Shown here: piece after piece, positions 13,015 through 22,972 of the stretch | Layout of the letters: each line of letters begins with the position of its first letter | Numbering within the stretch: position 1 is the stretch's first letter | Assembly (NCBI GenBank): GCA_024760905.1 | Contig: CM045746.1 | Location: 8,899,466-8,963,465, forward strand | Length of the DNA: 64,000 nt | Reading direction: 5' to 3' | DNA from: Plotosus lineatus | Taxonomy: Eukaryota; Chordata; Actinopteri; Siluriformes; Plotosidae | Program-made: the position numbers and the translations under genes | The notes under the pieces: model-generated | Told to the model about the DNA's origin: nothing | The model's input: the letters and a program-made list of their open reading frames with translations, nothing else | Database searches by the model: none

Positions 13015-13145
13015 ATACATATGTATACATGTGTGATACATAGGTGTTTATATATGCATATATATATATTAATATATTATATATATGGAATATTTGTGTA
13101 TATACAGGTATGTGTGTGTGTAGTGTGTACATATAGGTATGTGTA

Positions 13146-13177
<32 letters not shown>

Positions 13178-13180
13178 TTC
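13015..13180. repeat. AT/GT-rich microsatellite cluster
   Basis: Interrupted TA, TATG and TG runs flank one side of a truncated RTE copy; similar runs continue at 13313-13410. Confidence 0.9.
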
Positions 13181-13312
13181 TTTTCCTTTTGGCTTTTCCC
13201 TTCAGGAGTCGCCACAGCGAATCACCTGCCTCCATCTCACCCGATCCTTTGCATCTTCTCTTACACCAACGACCTTCATGTCATCCTTCACCACATCCAT
13301 GAATCGTCTCTT
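13177..13312 (-). mobile_element. 5'-truncated RTE LINE fragment
   Basis: The minus strand encodes RRFMDVVKDDMKVVGVREDA followed by the terminal RWRQVIRCGDS, matching the last codons and 3' end of the RTE at 22.8-26.3 kb. Only about 135 bp survive. Confidence 0.85.
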
Positions 13313-13409
13313 TATATACATACACACACAGGTATACATACACATATGTATATATAGGATATATGTATATACATGTGCCTGTGGGATTAAGTATATGTAC
13401 ATATATAGC

Positions 13410-13915
13410 TAAATGTAGTTCCTTGGTTGCCTTTTGTGCACTTTTTTCATAACTGTTGTTAAAATGGTTTTCATTGTTCATGCAACAGTTAATGATAAAA
13501 ATCTCTGTTGATTAAAAACCTGATTCTAAACTTTTATCTATTATTTTCAAAACTCCTGCATGTTTTTTCCAGTAAAATGAAATGCTAAAGATATTTCCTC
13601 TTCTATAAGTTTATACACTTTATTTAAATTAAATAAACTACACTTTTTTGCTCATGTTTAAAATAAATTACAGATAGGAAAAGGGGAAAAACGAATAAAA
13701 CCCAGAAAAGTGGAATATTTACAAAACGACCGGAAATAAAGCGATTTATATATTTTGGTCAGACCCTGTAGTGATTAGTTATTAGGAGCTGACCGGGATT
13801 AGCATGCTAGCTTTAGCCCCTCAGACTCATACAGGATAAATAAACCCTGTCAGTTTCAACGTCTATAAAACATTTTCCTGAAAGTTTACGACCTGTTACA
13901 GGCTCCAGCTGTACT
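13410..13915. other. No gene seen
   Basis: AT-rich unique-looking sequence. No recognisable repeat or coding signal. Confidence 0.6.
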
Positions 13916-13918
13916 CAC

Positions 13919-13987
13919 GGTGTGTTTCTCCGTTTTGACATCTCTTCGGAGAAAGTTCTGAAACCTCGCTTTCATTGCCACAGCCAT
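13919..13987 (-). CDS. Unidentified candidate first exon
   Basis: On the minus strand ATG at 13987 opens 23 codons, MAVAMKARFQNFLRRDVKTE then KHT, ending at ACC/GTGAGT, a consensus donor. Upstream is non-repetitive sequence with CG-containing blocks; downstream looks intronic. I do not recognise the protein. The basic N-terminus would suit a mitochondrial presequence, but that is speculation. It could belong to an unannotated gene lying toward lower coordinates, or be chance. Confidence 0.35.
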
Positions 13988-14289
13988 TTACCTCCGCTAA
14001 AATAAATAAATAAAAAGTTGGATAAATCCGCCTTTCCAACGGCACTCAAACAGAGCGAGATGGGTGTGTCTCAAATCGATCCTTGCTCCCTACGTAGGAA
14101 ACAGATCCTACCGAAAGCTAAAAATACAAATTTACGTTCAAAACTTCGTTGTTACAAATTCTATACGTTTTGACGTAAATATTTTGCTGGAAGAATCAAT
14201 AAACTTCTATTAACTGTTGCATGAAGTGTTATTCGTATCATTTTAATGGAAGTAAATGAGGTATTTACATTGCAAATGTATTTACAGTA

Positions 14290-14530
14290 TTACTACAGGT
14301 GGGTACTAGCACGCCCGACTCACAGCAAGAAGGTCCTGGGTTTGAGGCCCATGCTCAGAGGGTGTTTCTGTGCATATTCTCCTGATGCTGACGTGGTTTC
14401 CTCACACATGCGCATTAGGCTCAGAGTGTGAATGGGTTGTATGTTGGACGTGCCTCAAACTGTCGAGTAGTACTGAGTGTAGCCCAATGTTGGCTGAGAT
14501 AGGCTTCAGCCTCCCACAGCCTTAAGGTCT
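14290..14530 (+). mobile_element. SINE family B copy, diverged
   Basis: Contains CTCACAGCAAGAAGGTCCTG followed by a B-box-like GGGTTTGAGGCCC and ends with GTTGGCTGAGATAGGCTTCA, the family B head and tail. Confidence 0.7.
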
Positions 14531-14555
14531 AAAAAAAGATGTCTTTCCCCTAATG

Positions 14556-15112
14556 CAGTGCTTCTCAAATAGCCGAGGGCAGCGCGTATGACCCTGGGGA
14601 ACATGCTTTTCTGGAACGTTGTACGAGATTTAAGTGTAATTGCACCTCCACTGCACTAGTTGGCGGTGGTGCTCTCGTTGTCGCGCTATGGTGTAGCGGT
14701 TTTTCGCACGAGCAAACGATATGAAGCGCAGGAAGGAACCCCTCAAGAAACAACATGGAAAATTTTCTTACAGGGACGAGGAGAACGCTGGAGAGAGACG
14801 GAAATATTAAGACATAAGTAGGTTAAATAAGTTTAAATAAGGATGTATTTTTATTTCAGGCACATTGGTGCACTTTAAATCTTTTCTGTTACAGATTAAA
14901 AAGCAATGTTAATGAAGTTTTCTTTATTGTGAGTTGAACTATATTTCTTTTTTGTTTTTAACGTTAATAAAGATACAATGTTATGCAAATGTGTACTAAT
15001 AATTTTAAAGACAAATAATACTATTTATCGTCGCTCGTGAGGTGGTGGGGGGTATGAAATGTTTTTTTTTCTTCCAAGAGGGGGCACCACAGAAAATAAT
15101 CGGGAAGCACTG
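14556..15112. mobile_element. Nonautonomous hAT-type element
   Basis: Terminal repeats CAGTGCTTCTCAAATAG at the left and CAGTGCTTCCCGATTAT at the right (reverse strand). The 8-bp flanks CCCTAATG and CCGAACGT match poorly, so the target duplication has decayed. A short open piece (MKRRKEPLKKQHGKFSYRDE) may be left from a transposase. Confidence 0.65.
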
Positions 15113-15428
15113 CCGAACGTGTTCAGAAAAAGTAGGGTCAGTTGGTCGGCATGTCTGTTTTTTCAAGTACAGTCGGCCCCCTACTTAGGGGTCATTCAAC
15201 ATTTTCCTAAACGTACAACACGTACGCTAGGGGGGAGGGGTAAGATGTCTGTGTACGCTTTTTGATATAAAAATGTCGATCACCAATAATACATGCGCTT
15301 GTGAATAAACTCTCAATGCACGATTCGCCAACCACCTGTGGTGTTGCATATCTGCAGAGTCTGCAATGAATACAGTACAGTACTACCCAACCCAGTATCA
15401 GCTGCTGAAACATCAGAAGGCAGCTGAT

Positions 15429-16415
15429 CAAGGGTGTAGGCCCACAGTAGGCGTTGAGTTCCACTGGACAAGAAATTATGTGTATTCACAATCTTATAAA
15501 TAAATGTAATGACTGTTATTGAAGAGAAAGTCGGAGATAAGTTCCGCATGACAAAAGTCAGAAAGTAAACCGGAAGTTAACGTGTAATGGGCACTGCACA
15601 TGTGCACGCCCAAGCTGACCAATCAACAAACATAATAATATCAGTAAGCAATCATAGCTGAACACTGTCAATCAAACAAAGTGCGAGTGAGAGAATAAAG
15701 CACAGTTTGTTAGTCCCGCCTCCGGCTCCTGCACATGTGTTAGAACACAAACATTGACGCACAGAGAATGAATGGATAAAATAATCATAAGCCATCCAGC
15801 CTGGATCTGCAGCCTAATGCTCAGTACCTTTATAAAATTAATAGTATGTTTTTGTGCTGTAAATATGTATTAATATTTGTTTGTGCCTTGGAATAGATAA
15901 ATAACTTTAGCTCAATTTGTAAATGTATTTAGCACATGTACTTACAGATGTAGTTTGATATATATTTGAGAATGTTTTTGGTTGAACTATAATATTTGAT
16001 TCGTCTTCTGAGAGTAATAGATGAATCATCTTCTGCTGAAAAACTGTGTTGTTGGCGTGAGATTCCATGTTGTTTATATCATATAATATGCTGTGACATG
16101 CATGCATTATATTTTATGTAGTACTTTGTATCAACTCCGTGATGTCACGGTAACTTTGTGTAGGCGGGCACTTAGCAATGGCAGCTTTCGGGTCGATAAC
16201 TTATACGACAAGCACATAAAACAAAACCGCTGTGTGTGCAATGGTTTATTTATGATATAAAATTAATTTGACCACAATCGCGTCAATAAACTATACTTAA
16301 GCTTCTGACTACTTATTTAGTTGAGGTTTCATTTCCCCTTTAAAGCTTAGGCTCCGGTCAACCGAGATGTGCACCCCACCCCCACCCCCCACGGTCAGTC
16401 CAGCCTACGCCCTTG
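15429..16415. mobile_element. TIR element nested in E1, superfamily unknown
   Basis: Left end CAAGGGTGTAGGCC and right end (reverse strand) CAAGGGCGTAGGCTGG form inverted termini. Flanking CTGAT occurs at 15424-15428 and 16416-16420. No transposase is visible. Confidence 0.5.
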
Positions 16416-17392
16416 CTGATCACAAACTGAAGTATGGTCGTCCAAAAGCCAATCACCAATAAAAAATGCAGACATTTTGATTATATTTTAATATAAAATA
16501 ATATTAAAAATGTCATTTTCATTATTAAAACCAAATTTCTTAATATTAAAGCAGGTGTCATTAAAAATAATTCTTTAAAAGTATATTTTTTTATTGATTT
16601 CATTATTATTTGACTGGTGTATAAAAGAAGTATTCATCAAGGAAATACATTGATTTATTTTATAATAGAGGTTTGACCATTGTTTTGTTTAATATCTTAT
16701 TTAAAAATCCTGCCGAGAGATCATCAACATTTATTTGTACACTTTCGGAAGGGGGAGGAGGGGGGGTTAAAAAAAGCGTACTCTCTGTACGGTTGGGAAA
16801 ATGTTGAAAATGTTGATTCGCCCCTTACGAAACCCCCTGAGAACGAAAATTCCAGGTTACGAAAAACATTTTCCTAAGTTTTCGTCCCCGGGATACAAAA
16901 ACAACCTCCTCTTACGAAATGTGCCATTCAAAACTCAAACGCGCCAATCAAAATTTCACATGATGCGCGAGTTGCTCTCACATTGGCTGTCTCCCAACAT
17001 CCCGCCCCGCTGGCCTCCCATTGGCTAGGAGGGATGACGCAGCTGAACTTCCTGTACCCGTACTTCCTGTTTGCCACATGCATGAAGGAGAGTTGACTGT
17101 TGGCTTGTTTTGAAATTGATCATGCAGTGTTATATTTCGTTATCGCCGAAACCCCTCTACAATCCGGACGATATTAAACCAGAAGGAGACCTTATAGCGG
17201 AAATACAGTGACGGAGGCGATTATTTCGGCACGATATTAAAACAGAGTGCTCCGTGGGAGAAGACCTCCAAATCTCACAAGGAAGCAAGTTAATATTGAA
17301 TGAGGACCTCTGATCTTTCAAACAGTTACTGTAATTCCGCTTTAAATACAACATCCTGTCCATTTAAATAGAATTGTTCCATCAGCTGTTGT

Positions 17393-17736
17393 GTATGTGT
17401 GTGAGAGAGAGAGAGAGAGAGAGACTTAACTCTTTAGTTTTTAGTTAAGTTTTTAAGTTGTTTAATTCAGTAAATGTTTAATAAATGTGGTGCATCCCTC
17501 AAGGAATCAAGTTAAAGTTCAGTTTGGACCCCCGATCTGTCAAGCAGGGAATGCGCTTTGAATTCCACGTCTTAAAATGCTCCAGGCATCCTGCTTGTGG
17601 GCGTGGCCCACTGCGCCACAATAAACATTTAATGTGTATACGATACACATGTAATGCATACTGTATTGTGTGTGTGTGTGTGAATGAGAGAGAGAGATAG
17701 GCAGGCAGGGGTGTGTGTGTGTGTGTGTGTGTGTTA
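17393..17736. repeat. GA and TG microsatellites inside E1
   Basis: GA run near 17401-17424, TG runs at 17667-17683 and 17711-17735. Confidence 0.85.
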
Positions 17737-18104
17737 AAAAATGTTTAATAATGGTTTAATTTATAAATGTTAATAAAATGGTTTAATATGTTAATAAAAT
17801 GTTGAAATGGTTTAATAAATACTTTTATTTTACTTCTAACACATATTTCATACAAAATTGGTGTACTTTTATCATTTTGAAGGGTTTTATGGGGTAGTCT
17901 TGGGGGCCTTGGAACAAATCAGGCGTTTTACGAAACTCCTGTGTTACGAAAAGGGCGCTGGAACAGATTATTTCGTAAGTAGAGGGCCGCCTGTATATGT
18001 TCATTCATCCTTTCATTTTCTTAATTTATTTAATCCTATTATGGTTGCAGGAAGAACCAACCATAATAACACGAACCCACAAACCAAACAACTCTAGGAT
18101 TTTT

Positions 18105-19303
18105 TTTTCTCTGGAAGTTGAAGGTAAGTGGAAGCCGAATGTAAGTTGAAAGTGAACGTAAGTTGTTACAGTGACGTATGATGCTCATACTGTACTATAC
18201 ATCCATAAATACCATTCTCATAAAACACCCCTAAATCAATTATTATAAACATAACATTGTAAAATAATATCAAATACTAGTCCTTCTCAAAAAATTAGCA
18301 TATTGTGATAAAGTTCATTCTTTTCTGTAATGTACTGATCAAAATGAAACTTTCATATATTTTAGATTCATTGCCTCCATGCCACGCCGCATTGAAGCAG
18401 TCATTTATGCAAAAGGATTCCAGACCAAGTTTTGAGTGCATAACTGAACATCATTATTTGAAGGTTGACTTTTTTGTATTTAAAACACTTTTTATTGGTC
18501 GGATGAAATATGCTAATTTTTGAGATAGGAATTTTGGGTTTTCGTGAGCTGTATGCCAAAATCATCAGTATTAAAACAATAAAAGACCTGAAATATTTCA
18601 GTTGGTGTGCAATGAATCTAAAACATATGACAGTTTGATTTTTATCAGTACATTACAGAAAATAATGAACTTTATTACAATATCCTAATTTTTTGAGAAG
18701 GACTAGTATATCAAACAATATCAACATTAATTTCAAATAAGTCACTTATGTATACCGAGTCACTTTACATGAAGCTTAAAACAGCCAATCAACGCTTACA
18801 ATATGTGAGGCGCTCAAAACCAAAAGTAGTGTACTTGTAAAAGTAGTGTACTTGCCACAGACTTCCGGTCTTTCAAGTGCACAAGGGTGCCGTTGAACTC
18901 GTTTAGAACACAGCCTGCACTGATGTGAATCACCAGAAGTTATCTTTCTTTTGTGGATTCAGGTTTTCATTCATTTTACAACTCACTTTGCTTAACTGAG
19001 TATGCATGGTAGATTGCGCCGATCTGAGCAGATAGTAAAATCATATCTGTGTATGAGACTTGCACCCATGCTAGTTGGCTTACGCTTCTGACCAACCATA
19101 TTTGCTTAGGGTTACAAAAGTCCACAAAAACAACTGAACTGGGAAGGAGGGGTACGTTCAGTCTGTCGTTTGTAAACAATGGATATTGCGTCATTTTGTC
19201 AGTGTACTATGTAGGTACGTCTAAACTCAAAATTTGACTTTTTTTTTTTTTAAAAACCCCATAAAATGTAAAAAACGGATGAACAGAAGTCGCGGAGCGT
19301 CTG
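18105..19303. mobile_element. TIR element family D, first copy
   Basis: Shares several hundred bases in direct orientation with the copy at 19336-20100, for example GTAAGTTGTTACAGTGACGT. The right end reads CAGACGCTCCGCGACTT on the reverse strand, flanked by TA. The left end is eroded. A Tc1-derived element is inserted at 18277-18706. Confidence 0.6.
18277..18706. mobile_element. Internally deleted Tc1-derived element
   Basis: Both ends read CTAGTCCTTCTCAAAAAATT or a close variant, in inverted orientation, with TA at 18275-18276 and 18707-18708. The interior keeps only the transposase 3' end (reverse strand MPRRIEAVIYAKGFQTKF). It is a deletion derivative of the element at 20201-21707. Confidence 0.85.
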
Positions 19304-19335
19304 TATACTTATATATATATACATATATATATACA

Positions 19336-20100
19336 CAGACGCTCCCCGACTTACATTTTTAATTGGTTCTGGACGGCAAAATGTAAGTTGAAAGTGAATG
19401 TAAGTTGTTACAGTGACGTATGACACTCATACTGTACTATACATCCATAAATACCATTACCGTATCTCATAAAACACCCCTAAATCAATTATTATAAACA
19501 TAAAATTGTAAAATAATATCAACATTAATTTCAAATAAATTAAATTCAAGCAAAATAATTTAAATTGATAAATTTTAATCAAATTCACTGATCAAATATA
19601 ACCTTTAATATTCTCGATGATGCGATCTTTCTGCTTGTAAATGGTTCCAATGGTCAATGGATGGTCACATGACATGAAGCTGAGCCAACTCACTTTACAT
19701 GAAGCTTAAAACAGCCAATCAATGTTTATAATATGTGAGGCGCTCAATACCGAAAGTAGTGCACTTGCTGAAAGTAGTTTACTTGCTTGAAACAAAGCGC
19801 AGGTTATACGGACTTTCGGTCTTTTAAGTGCGCAAGGGCGCCGTTGAACTCGTTTAGTACTCAGCCTGCACTGATGTGAATCAGCAGAGCAGAGCGTTCT
19901 CTTTCTTGGGTTTTCATTCATTTTACAACTCTCTTTGCTTAACTGAGCATGCATGGTAGATTGTGCCGATCTGAGCAGAGAGTTAATTCATCTCTGCGTA
20001 TGAGACTTGCACCCATGCTAGTAGGCTTACGCTTCTGACCAATCATATTTGCTTCAGGTTGCAAGAGTCCGCAAAACAGTTTAAACACAAAGATCACAGA
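19336..20100. mobile_element. TIR element family D, second copy, right end lost
   Basis: Starts CAGACGCTCCCCGACTTACA and follows the first copy in direct orientation. It fades near 20100 before a TA repeat. Only 32 bp of TA-rich spacer separates it from the first copy. Confidence 0.6.
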
Positions 20101-20152
20101 GATGACGCTTAACACAAGGTTAACACGCTACATAACTGATATATAAAACGCG

Positions 20153-20154
<2 letters not shown>

Positions 20155-20192
<38 letters not shown>

Positions 20193-20200
20193 TACACACA
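20155..20200. repeat. TA microsatellite
   Basis: About 16 TA units followed by TATACACACA, abutting a Tc1 element. Confidence 0.9.
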
Positions 20201-21707
20201 CTAGTCCTTCTCAAAAAATTAGCATATTGTGATAAAGTTCATTATTTTCTGTAATGTACTGATAAAAAGTAAACTTTCAAATATTTTAGATTCATTGCAC
20301 CCCAACAGAAATATTTCAGGTCTTTTATTGTTTTAATACTGATGATTTTGGCATACAGCTCATGAAAACCCAAAATTCCTATCTCAAAAAATTAGCATAT
20401 TTCATCCGACCAATGAAAAAAATGTGTTTTTAATACAAAAAAAGTCAACCTTCAAATAATGATGTTCAGTTATGCACTCAATACTTGGTCGGGAATCCTT
20501 TTGCAGAAATGACTGCTTCAATGCGGCGTGGCATGGAGGCAATCAGCCTGTGGCACTGCTGAGGTGTTATGGAGGCCCAGGATGCTTCGATAGCGGCCTT
20601 AAGCTCATCCACAGTGTTGGGTCTGGTGTCTCTCAACTTTCTCTTCACAATGTCCCACAGATTCTCTATGGGGTTCGGGTCAGGAGAGTTGGCAGGCCAA
20701 TTGAGCTCAGTAATACCATGGTCAGTAAACCATTTAGCAGTGGTTTTGGCACTGTGAGCAGGAGCCAGGTCGTGCTGAAAAATGTAAATCTTCATCTCCA
20801 TAAAGCTTTTCAGCAAATGGAAGCATGAAGTGCTCCAAAATCTCCTGATAGCTCGCTGCATTGACCCTGCCCTTGATAAAACACAGTGGACCAGCACCAG
20901 CAGCTGACATGGCACCCCAGACCATCACTGACTGTGGGTACTGGACACTGGACTTCAGGCATTTTGGCATTTCCTTCTCCCCAGTCTTCCTCCAGACTCT
21001 GGCACCTTGATTTCCGAATGACATGCTTTCATCCGAAAAAAGTACTTTGGACTACTGAGCAACAGTCCAGTGCTGCTTCTCTGTAGCCCAGGCCAGGCAC
21101 TTCTGACCTGGTGCCCAGTGCACTGCTTCCACGGGTTCCCCAAGGTCTGGAATCGGCCCTTCTCCACAATCTTCCTCAGGGTCCGGTCACCTCTTCTGGT
21201 TGTGCAGCGTTTTCTGCCACACGTTTTCCTTCCCACAGACGTCCCACTGAGGTGGCTTGATCCAGCACTCTGGGAACAGCCTATTCGCTCAGAGATTTCT
21301 TTCTGTGTCTTACCCTCTTGCTTGAGGGTGTCGATGATGGCCTTCTGGACAGCAGTCAGGTCGGCAGTCTTACCCATGATTGCGGTTTTGAGTAATGAAC
21401 CAGGCTGGGAGTTTTTAAAAGCCTCAGGAATCTTTTGCAGGTGTTTAGAGTTAATTGGTTGATTCAGATGATTAGGTTAATAGCTCGTTTAGACTACCTT
21501 TTCATGATATGCTATTTTTTTGAGATAGGACTTTTGGGCTTTTCATGAGCTGTATGCCTAAATCATCAGTATTAAAACAATTAAAGACCTGAAATATTTC
21601 AGTTGGTGTGCAATCAATCTAAAATATATGAAAGTTTAATTTTTATCAGTACTTTACAGAAAATAATGAACTTTATCACAATATGCTAATTTTTTGAGAA
21701 GGACTAG
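20201..21707 (-). mobile_element. Tc1-like transposon, about 1.5 kb
   Basis: Terminal inverted repeats CTAGTCCTTCTCAAAAAATT at both ends extend imperfectly for about 200 bp. The right flank is TA; the left flank is CA, so one target TA is mutated. It encodes a broken transposase on the minus strand. Confidence 0.9.
20478..21377 (-). pseudogene. Tc1-like transposase, frameshifted
   Basis: The N-terminal helix-turn-helix is visible as MGKTADLTAVQKAIIDTLKQ and GKTQKEISERIGCSQSA, and catalytic-domain pieces as KVLFSDESMSFGNQG, MVWGAMSAAGAGPLCFIKGR, FQHDLAPAHSAK and NSPDPNPIENLWDI. These are the DD34E residues of Tc1 transposases. Frame changes near 21150 and 20790 and a stop before KVLFSDES inactivate it. 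Confidence 0.88.
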
Positions 21708-21751
21708 TATATATGTGTGTGGTTTAGATGGTGTAGTGTGGATTGGAAGGT

Positions 21752-22008
21752 CCCCAGTGCAGCTAACTGGGTTATCAAAGGCGGGCCATGTCTCTCACTG
21801 TCTGTGGTGAGAGGCATGTAAAAGAACCATTGCTGACTTTCGTAAAGAGTAGGCTGCAAAGTCGTCAGCGTGTTTCTGTCCCTTGCTAAAAGGGTTGTGA
21901 CAGGAAGGGCATCCGACGTAAAAAGCTCTGCCAAATCAAACGTGCGAATCAGATGATTCGCTGTGGCGACTCCCGAGTGAAAGGGAAAAAGCCGAAAGGA
22001 AGACAGAC
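21752..22008 (+). mobile_element. SINE family A copy A3, 5'-truncated, RTE-type tail
   Basis: Begins CCCAGTGCAGCTAACTGGG within the core. A perfect 17-bp target duplication AGTGTGGATTGGAAGGT lies at 21735-21751 and 22009-22025. Confidence 0.93.
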
Positions 22009-22098
22009 AGTGTGGATTGGAAGGTGACAGCTGTAGGTAAGAAGCTGTTCCTAAACCTGCTGTTCTCTTTTGAACCGTGACTACACCACATCTTATTT

Positions 22099-22713
22099 CA
22101 GTTCATCAGTTCAGTTCATTTTCTGTAACCGCTTAATTACCTAATCAGGGTCACGGGGAAGTTAGCGCCCATCCCAGCCAACTCCAGGCGATGGCAGAGT
22201 ACACCCTAGACAGCTCGCCAGACCATCACAGGGCGGAAACACGCTTTGCAGCTACTCTTGTCGAAAGTCAGCAATGGTTCTTTTACATGAACCTCTCTCC
22301 ATTGACCAGGGTCACCAACCTTTATAAACTGAAATCTACTTCTTGGGTACTAATTAATGCGAAGGACTACGAGGTTGACACATACTTCTGAAATAACAAA
22401 TGTGCTCAATTTCCCTTGAATTATATGTTATGATTAATAATTATTTATATTAATCTATGTGAAGATATTGATTTGATTAAAAAAATAGCAAAAAATTTAG
22501 ATGCAGTTTGAGGGAGAGTGGCGCTATGGACCCGCAGGCCTGTTCTAAAAATAGCAGTGAATTGGCTTGCGGGCAACTCGTGTTTTCCTTGTGGGCGACC
22601 TGGTGCCCACGGGCCATCCTTTAATAACCCAAAAAGCTGAACTGGGGGGGACTGAACCCCCAACCTTAGGATCAGGGATCCAGCACCTATACCACTAGGC
22701 CACCACTGCCCCT
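22099..22713 (-). mobile_element. SINE family A copy A4, B-type tail, interrupted
   Basis: Reverse copy with head at about 22643-22713, core at 22250-22300, and a tail reading (reverse strand) ACCCTGATTAGG near 22145. Target duplications ACATCTTATTT at 22088-22098 and ACGTCTTATTT at 22714-22724 differ by one base. The middle is split by a hAT-like insertion. Confidence 0.82.
22302..22640. mobile_element. hAT-like nonautonomous fragment in A4
   Basis: Left end CCAGGGTCACCAACC and the interior GGGCGACCTGGTGCCCACGG resemble a common teleost nonautonomous hAT family. The right terminus appears lost, together with part of the SINE. Confidence 0.5.
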
Positions 22714-22972
22714 ACGTCTTATTTTTATCAATAAAAAAACTGTGTTCTGGAGCTCATATGCTGCAATTCTTCATTTTCAACCAGAAAAAATATATATCAT
22801 AGGCCCTCAACTCAGAATTTTTACTCAGGATGGTCTTGCCAACAAGGAAATGCAGCCATGAGGCGGAGGGGGGGACTCTAACCAGTGTCTCTCCCCCTTA
22901 TGCCGGTCCCAAGCCCGGAGAAATGCAGAGGGTTGCGACAGGAAGGGCATCCGGCGTAAAACTTTTGCCAAA

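Larger units (their letters stand above)
15170..17993. mobile_element. TIR element family E copy E1, with nested insertions
   Basis: Left end CAGTCGGCCCCCTACTTA is flanked by TA. Right end GGGCCGCCTG is flanked by TA at 17994-17995. The body from about 16800 matches the copies at 43731-44603 and 52721-53292. About 1.5 kb of unrelated sequence near the left end is probably nested insertion. TA flanks suggest the Tc1/mariner/pogo superfamily. Confidence 0.6.
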
